A DNA stretch of 64,000 bases from Mugil cephalus. Its lineage: Eukaryota; Chordata; Actinopteri; Mugiliformes; Mugilidae. Shown one piece after another: positions 58,502-64,000 of the stretch. Position numbers and translations under genes: made by a program. Each line of letters begins with the position of its first letter. Within the stretch, counting starts at the first letter, position 1. The stretch covers positions 2,419,001-2,483,000 of the forward strand of contig NC_061770.1 in assembly GCF_022458985.1 (NCBI RefSeq). The letters are read 5' to 3'. The notes under the pieces are model-generated. The model saw only the letters and a list, made by a program, of their open reading frames with translations. It was not told where the DNA came from and made no database searches.

Positions 58502-61500
58502 CACTTGGCTGACTGGGAGTAAGTGAGAGGTTCGCAGCATCGTGCTGTGGCCGTACTTTGCTAAAATTTCTGCAATTGATTAAATTTATTAAACATGTGA
58601 CTCAAGTTGAATAATCTAAAGGATCTTCTCCAAAGCACCAACTAAGTTTATGGAAGCTTCTGGGAATGTGATGAAATAATTATTGCTCCCTGCTGTTACT
58701 GACAGTTTTACATTCTGAAAATAAAGATGGAACCCAAGAAAGGAAGTGCTCGCTTGGATTAAGTATCAGGAATTTCTTTCGTGAAGCCCTGAGTTAAAAT
58801 GTATTTGGTTAAGGTGTGATTTGTGATATACAAGTGTACAATATATAGCTCCAACACTGCAATCAGAGTGGTAGGTGCTGTCATTAAAGGCTTAACATGT
58901 TGAGAGATTTTCCTTTAAAACCAATAATTCACATTTGATCGAGCAGGTTAAAATGGATTTCTTACTTTATCCATGGACCAGTCAGTGAAACCACTGAGTT
59001 ACTTGACGTTTATCACCAGCTGTAGTGAGGTTATAGTGAGATGACTTTTTGTAGTTGCTAGGGAAACATCATTATTTTGAGCCTATGCATTTGAGTTATC
59101 TTGAGTGTTCTTGTGCTGTTGCAATGGTTTCAACAAACCATTAACTCTTCTCTTTGTGTGTATTGTTTTCTCAACAACAAAACAAAGCCTGAATATTCTC
59201 GCAAAAGCTTATTCACTTTTTATTTCAAGTTATGCTGCAAAAATGACTGTTGCTTTCAAGAACTTCAGAGAAAGGGAGAGGCTCTTTGCAGGAATGGAGG
59301 CTAAGATGGAAGACAACCTGGCAACGACAGCATTAACATGTCTGAAAAGTATGGATCCTTCAGAAGGAGGTATTGGGAGGACAAATTTAACAAGCAGTGA
59401 GTTGATCTAATTATAAATGATGTCCTATATAAAGGACTGAAAAAAGGATCTGAAAACACATCTTTTAGAAACATAAATTAACAAAGGCCTAAATATCTAG
59501 ATTTGTTGTTTATAGCTTGGATCAAAAAATTAACAATATCCTACATTTCCAGTAACGCAACTTAATCCACATCGATCAAGCATGCAGAATAAGGCTACAG
59601 AGTTTACCTAAGCTGCTCTCTTACCTGTGACTCTTCTGCCCCTGCTCTAACTGTCCTTATGTTTCCAACACACAGCATTACACTGGTTCCACCTACAATA
59701 GAAATGCATTCGGTAAAAACACAACCGCAAGAACATCACGTGTCACCACAGGAGCCAAAGTTTCATTTCTGTTTATTCAGTTACGCTGTCCATTTCATCA
59801 AGGTTGATTTGTACATTCGTTCACCTTTATGAATAGTATAAAACCTTCAGGACATGCACGTCTTTACGTGGGAGTTTAGACGGTTATCATTGATTAGTGT
59901 TTCATTTACAATTCAATAAAACTGCTAAACATGATACAAATATTACATGCAAGTATACGTTTATGAAGAAGATCCAATAACACCTTTCTCATAATGCATC
60001 ACTTAAACAATGTCGTCCATCATTGTCCAGCAATGTCCCACATTTAAAACACTGCTCTAAAAGACTGACTTTCTCTTTATATACAGTTCATAGGCCACAA
60101 ATCCGAGCACAGGATATTTTATACTGATCATCCATCAAACATTTCAAGTAAGTCGAACTATTGCAACTGTACTCTCCCAGCTCAAAAGGTCCTTGAGTAA
60201 TCCACCAGGGGAAGAGGATTTTAACCACACAGACAACTAATCCTACTCTGGAACCCACTGAATTATTAAAGGATTTTTTCCCCCATAAAATCTTTGCTAA
60301 ACGTTCACATCACTCTGAAGTCTCCTCTGTGCAAAATAACTTTCTTAATGCTGCATGGAACATGGAAAGAAAAAAGCAAAAAAAAAAAAAAAACAACAAC
60401 AAAAAAAAAAAAAAACAGGAGATTTAAAACAAGAAAACAAAAAACAAAACGCTGTATCAGACAAAAGAACTGTTATATTAAAAAAAAAGCAGAGTCTTAA
60501 GGTTTTGGATGTTGAGTACCATTTAAACCTGAGATTAGATTTCTTTGCAACAGAGCAGAAGATGAGGAGACCAAGTGGCACTTAGAAAGGTTTAAAGCAC
60601 TGATTAATGTGGACATGAGAGTGACACAGTGTGTCTTAAGAAGACAGATGTTGGTACAAATTGTTTGGCTTTTTGACACTGGTACATTTTCAACACTGTA
60701 GTATTGGTTAAAATCAATACCACAGAGTACTGACTGCTCTCCTTCTAGATTTGTAGTCGGAGTACTAAGATTAGATGCCCAGTTCTACATACAACATATA
60801 TTTTGACTTGTCTCTCAAAGGAAATCAGAACAAAAACATTTTGCAGTGTTTGAAACTTCAGAACTCACAGCGCCCCTCACTGGGGACAGCTATGCTTACA
60901 GATTGTCCCCAGATTTGGAGAGGTTACCTTCACAAGTCTTTAATAAAGTGAATCCGAGACGTCTTAGCAAGCTTTTAGTGGTGTCAGGTTCACATACTGT
61001 GGCTGTGCTCCACTTTCCTTTAAATTAACCAGTAATTTAAAAAGTTAGAAGTGTTTCCATCGTTATGGGACAGAAAATCCTACCTCTCCAGCCTGCAGCT
61101 GCTCAGATATACTCATATACATTTATCATGGGCATGCCATTTATAAGAAGTAGTCTCGAGTAAGAAGCTCAGGATTAAAGAGGCTCCAGAGAAGTGAAAG
61201 GAAAAATAATGCTTAATTTGGTATTTGCAATTGAATTCAGCTCAGTTCTTAAATGCAACATTGTCTTTGCAAAAGAAATGTCGCACATATCTCACCTTGG
61301 TAATGGGAGCAGTTACACAGTGACACAGGAAGTGGTTCTCTAATGAAGGTTCGTGTATGTGACAGATTGTAGCACAAGCATTAGCAGCTACCGATGATCA
61401 TTTTAACCTTAAAAGGCTTAGTTTAGGGTCTTACGATTCTCATTCCTTTCATATTGATGATATAGCAACTGAAAGGCTAGTCTAGACTGAAAGACTATTT

Positions 61501-62439
61501 AGACATTTTATTCAACTCAAACATGGTCCTATGGCAATAAATGCTGACTATTCTAAGGACCGGCCAGATACTATTTTACAGTACGCTGACACTAGTGCAA
61601 GATAAAAATGAGAAGCCAGAACAACTTGTAGCTCTCAGTCAGTAACAGGACTCTTCACACAAACCTCCATTCTAACTGGAAATAATCATCTGCTAATACA
61701 GAACCAAAGTCAGTACCAAAACAGCATCACCACTATACTGAATAATTTAATAAGGACTGTTCCCCCTTTGTCTAAAAGGGAATTAAAACAGTACAAAGCC
61801 ACAACTGGTACTGTTAAAAAAAAAAAGACAAACAGCCAAACAATGTGCAATTCTGCATGGAAACCTCCACCCATCTCTGCAAAGTGGAGAAAAAGGCAAG
61901 TGTGTTGTATTTCCTGATAGAGTGTTTATCTCTATGATGTTTAAAATGGTGACGCAAAGGATCAGATAGACATTACAGGCGTGAGCATGTTAAGCAACAG
62001 TGCTAGGAGATGAGTATCTAGTAAGTTTTGTTCTGTAAGTGAGAATAACTCAGTGAGTTATATGTGCCCTTAGAGCAGCTCATATATATCCATATTGTGC
62101 AGTGCCAAAGTTCTGCACTACAACTACGCCACAGCTGAAGCTTAGTAGAACACTAAGAAACTTTTTTTCCACATGGCTATATGAGTTGTGAGAACAGTCG
62201 TCGTGTGTGATTGTGAACACTAGGTAAAGAGTGCTTCCATTTAAGGAACAAGTGATGTCTGTCCTTCGTATATGGCTTTCTTCATACATATAAATGTATG
62301 TGTATAGTAAGAGGCGTCCAAGCAGATCTCTTAAAAGGTATTAATAATTCTCACTGAGTAAGGAAGCTGCTGGTAACTGATCTGTGTCTATCTCCCCACT
62401 CAGCTTCCTTAATGCACAACATAATGTTGTTTATAATGT
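58502..62439. other. Intergenic, no gene recognised
   Basis: AT-rich. A frame at 59105-59410 (plus strand) contains a polar, helical-looking stretch (AFKNFRERERLFAGMEAK) but no clear splice sites or family match. An A-rich run is at 60375-60416. The distal 3' untranslated region of the next minus-strand gene may reach into the right part. Confidence 0.4.
60375..60416 (+). repeat. A-rich tract
   Basis: Two runs of A separated by caacaac. Lys-rich open frames across it are artefacts of this composition. Confidence 0.85.
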
Positions 62440-62541
62440 TCAGTCCTGTTTAGTTCACAAAAGGTCAGAGGTTAGAGTAATGTAACATCAAACTTCCTTG
62501 TTTTGGCAAATTTGTTCTACATTGCTTCTGTTTCTGAAGAA
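62440..62541. repeat. 102-bp direct repeat, copy A
   Basis: Nearly identical to 63900-64000, in the same orientation: one 1-nt indel and two substitutions over about 100 bases. The match begins sharply at its left edge in both copies. Confidence 0.95.
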
Positions 62542-62819
62542 TCTTTAAGTATCTAATGACGCATGACAAGGATCAAATAAAACACCGGAGGTTCCTCCTT
62601 TTCATTTCAGTGATAACGTCCATGGTTTCATCATGTCCATGGTTTCATCACTGTGATGTGCCGCATGCACTGCTACTTCAGCAGGAAGCTTCTCAAATCG
62701 AACCGCTTCAGAATCAAACGCCTGCCACACTGTCTCCGATTGGTTCATCTCAGTCTCTCGGGGCTGTACGGTTACATGTCTGTCCCACAGATAAGCGTGT
62801 ATGTGCACGTGTGTGTTCG

Positions 62820-63170
62820 TCAGCACCAGGGTTCACGCTGGGCTCTGCCTCGAGCCAGGCTGTCTGCTCTCTGCCAGGCGCTCTTCATCAGTTCAAGAGC
62901 CTCACTGCAACGTTTCTGCACTAGCGGCTCAGACACCTCTCTGTGGGGAAGGCTGACCTGTGCACAGAGAGGACATACATGAGGCTTCAAACAGATGCAT
63001 ACACAGCACCAGTTACACTGTAGTGACTACAGTAGACTATCAGTCTACGACACCTGGAAAATGTTTTTCCATGCATTGTCCAATGCCTGCAGCAGTCGAT
63101 CTCTCTCTTCACAGCCGCTGAAATACAAAACCCACGGAGGAAGGAACTGGGTCCGATCGGACGCGAAATC
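62820..63170 (-). CDS. C-terminal two exons of an unidentified gene (partial)
   Basis: Two minus-strand exons, 63054-63170 (39 codons) and 62820-62957 (45 codons plus TGA), have good acceptors (ctgcag, tgcacag) and a gt donor, are in phase 0, and together give 84 residues starting DFASDRTQFLPPWVLYFSGC and ending RAQREPWC. The sequence is rich in Trp, Leu and charged residues with amphipathic helices (ERDRLLQALDNAWKNIF; SEALELMKSAWQRAD) and looks like the end of a helical domain. I do not recognise the family. The gene starts beyond the right edge of the window. No polyadenylation signal can be placed with confidence. Confidence 0.6.
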
Positions 63171-63899
63171 CTGCAGACAAAACAGAGGGTCACAAAGTGG
63201 CTAAAGTGTGAAGGCAGCAAAAGGTCCCAAACACAACAAAACAAAACAGAGAGGGCATAAGTTGAATGCAAAGCAACATTTTTGGTATACACTCAAAAAT
63301 TCAGTATGATCGTACGACAATCGCCTTACGGCAGCTCCCTGTTTTATTTATTCCACATAAACTTTTGTCATTTGCATGGCTTTCAAACTATAGTAAGAAT
63401 ACTCATCATACACACACTTTACCCAAATTGTCTATGAGGCAACTACATCCATTTGTCATCACAATCCTGCAACATAGTAAAAGATTTAACGTGTACACAG
63501 CTTCTGTAATTTAAAAGCTGAATAAATTCGCTAGGCAAGATTCACTTTCAAATGTAATCATAGTTAAACGTAAAAGTTACGTTTTAGGCACTGGTAGTAG
63601 GGATGCTTTTTGCAAAAAAAAAAAAAGATGTGAGTCAATATATCAACCTTCATCACCTAGGCTCAGACAGAGGCAGATAAAACGTCTTAGCTGTGGAATC
63701 CAAGATAAATACTCCATCAAACACCCGTGGTGTTATTGTAAAGGAGTCACTGATATTTAACACTGAAGCTGTAGACTAAAACCAATAGATTTTTACTCCT
63801 GTTGAGCTTGAACTTTTTAGGTAATACCACAAAATCAGCAGAAACATCTCAAGGTGCTTATAGTCCATGGGCCAGAGCCCAAAATTTCACTATTCGGTA
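63171..63899. other. Intron of the unidentified gene, nothing recognised
   Basis: AT-rich sequence with one short A run near 63615. No further exon was found up to the window edge. Confidence 0.4.
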
Positions 63900-64000
63900 T
63901 CAGTCCTGTTTAGTTCACAAAAGTCAGAGGTTAGAGTAATGTAACATCAAACTTCCTAGATTTGGCAAATTTGTTCTACATTGCTTCTGTTTCTGAAGAA
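63900..64000. repeat. Direct repeat, copy B (cut by window edge)
   Basis: Same orientation as 62440-62541, about 97% identical by eye. The repeat reaches the last base of the window, so its true right end is unknown. Confidence 0.95.

Noticed and set aside
59105-59410. 101-codon plus-strand frame with a charged helical stretch
   Set aside because: No acceptor/donor pair or family resemblance; I could not support it as an exon.
60294-60585. Lys-rich plus-strand frames and Phe-rich minus-strand frame
   Set aside because: Products of the A-rich tract at 60375-60416.

Overview
The window looks like vertebrate, and specifically teleost fish, nuclear DNA. Genes are split into many short exons with GT-AG introns, the proteins match vertebrate families, and the spaces between exons are full of repeats typical of fish genomes: L2/CR1-like LINE remains, Tc1/mariner remnants and MITEs, several dispersed fish repeats, and long CA, AAT and homopolymer tracts. 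No bacterial, viral, CRISPR, rRNA or tRNA feature was seen. All gene names come from recognising protein motifs by eye; no database search was run.

Layout. 0.5-1.5 kb: a truncated LINE reverse-transcriptase fragment on the minus strand. 4.4-10.8 kb (+): ttll10, a tubulin glycylase-family gene, rebuilt as 11 coding exons (687 aa). 11.7-19.0 kb (+): a two-PH-domain gene, probably plekhn1, in 11 coding exons (392 aa). 21.1-29.8 kb (-): arhgef5-like ephexin-family RhoGEF (DH-PH-SH3), 16 coding exons, with a possible 8-codon first exon 8.8 kb further upstream at 38.6 kb (1006 aa if included). 38.6-45.7 kb: a gap without a recognised gene, holding a degenerate Tc1-like element and a 67-nt pure pyrimidine tract. 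46.0-57.3 kb (-): ano7, a TMEM16/anoctamin, in 22 coding exons (910 aa), with an upstream 5' exon whose own reading frame overlaps the ano7 start codon. 57.6-62.8 kb: no recognised gene. 62.8-63.2 kb (-): the last two coding exons of a gene I cannot name, which continues beyond the window. The final 101 bases repeat 62440-62541 almost exactly.

The four recognised exon sets each close in frame: every intron begins GT and ends AG, codon phase matches across each junction, and each total length is a multiple of three. This is strong internal support for the models. The genes do not form one pathway. TTLL10 acts on microtubules and other glycylation substrates, PLEKHN1 is a membrane/phosphoinositide-type adaptor, ARHGEF5 activates Rho GTPases downstream of Src, and ANO7 is a Ca2+-regulated membrane protein. 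ttll10 and plekhn1 are also close neighbours in mammals; arhgef5 and ano7 lie elsewhere there, so the present order looks fish-specific or lineage-specific.
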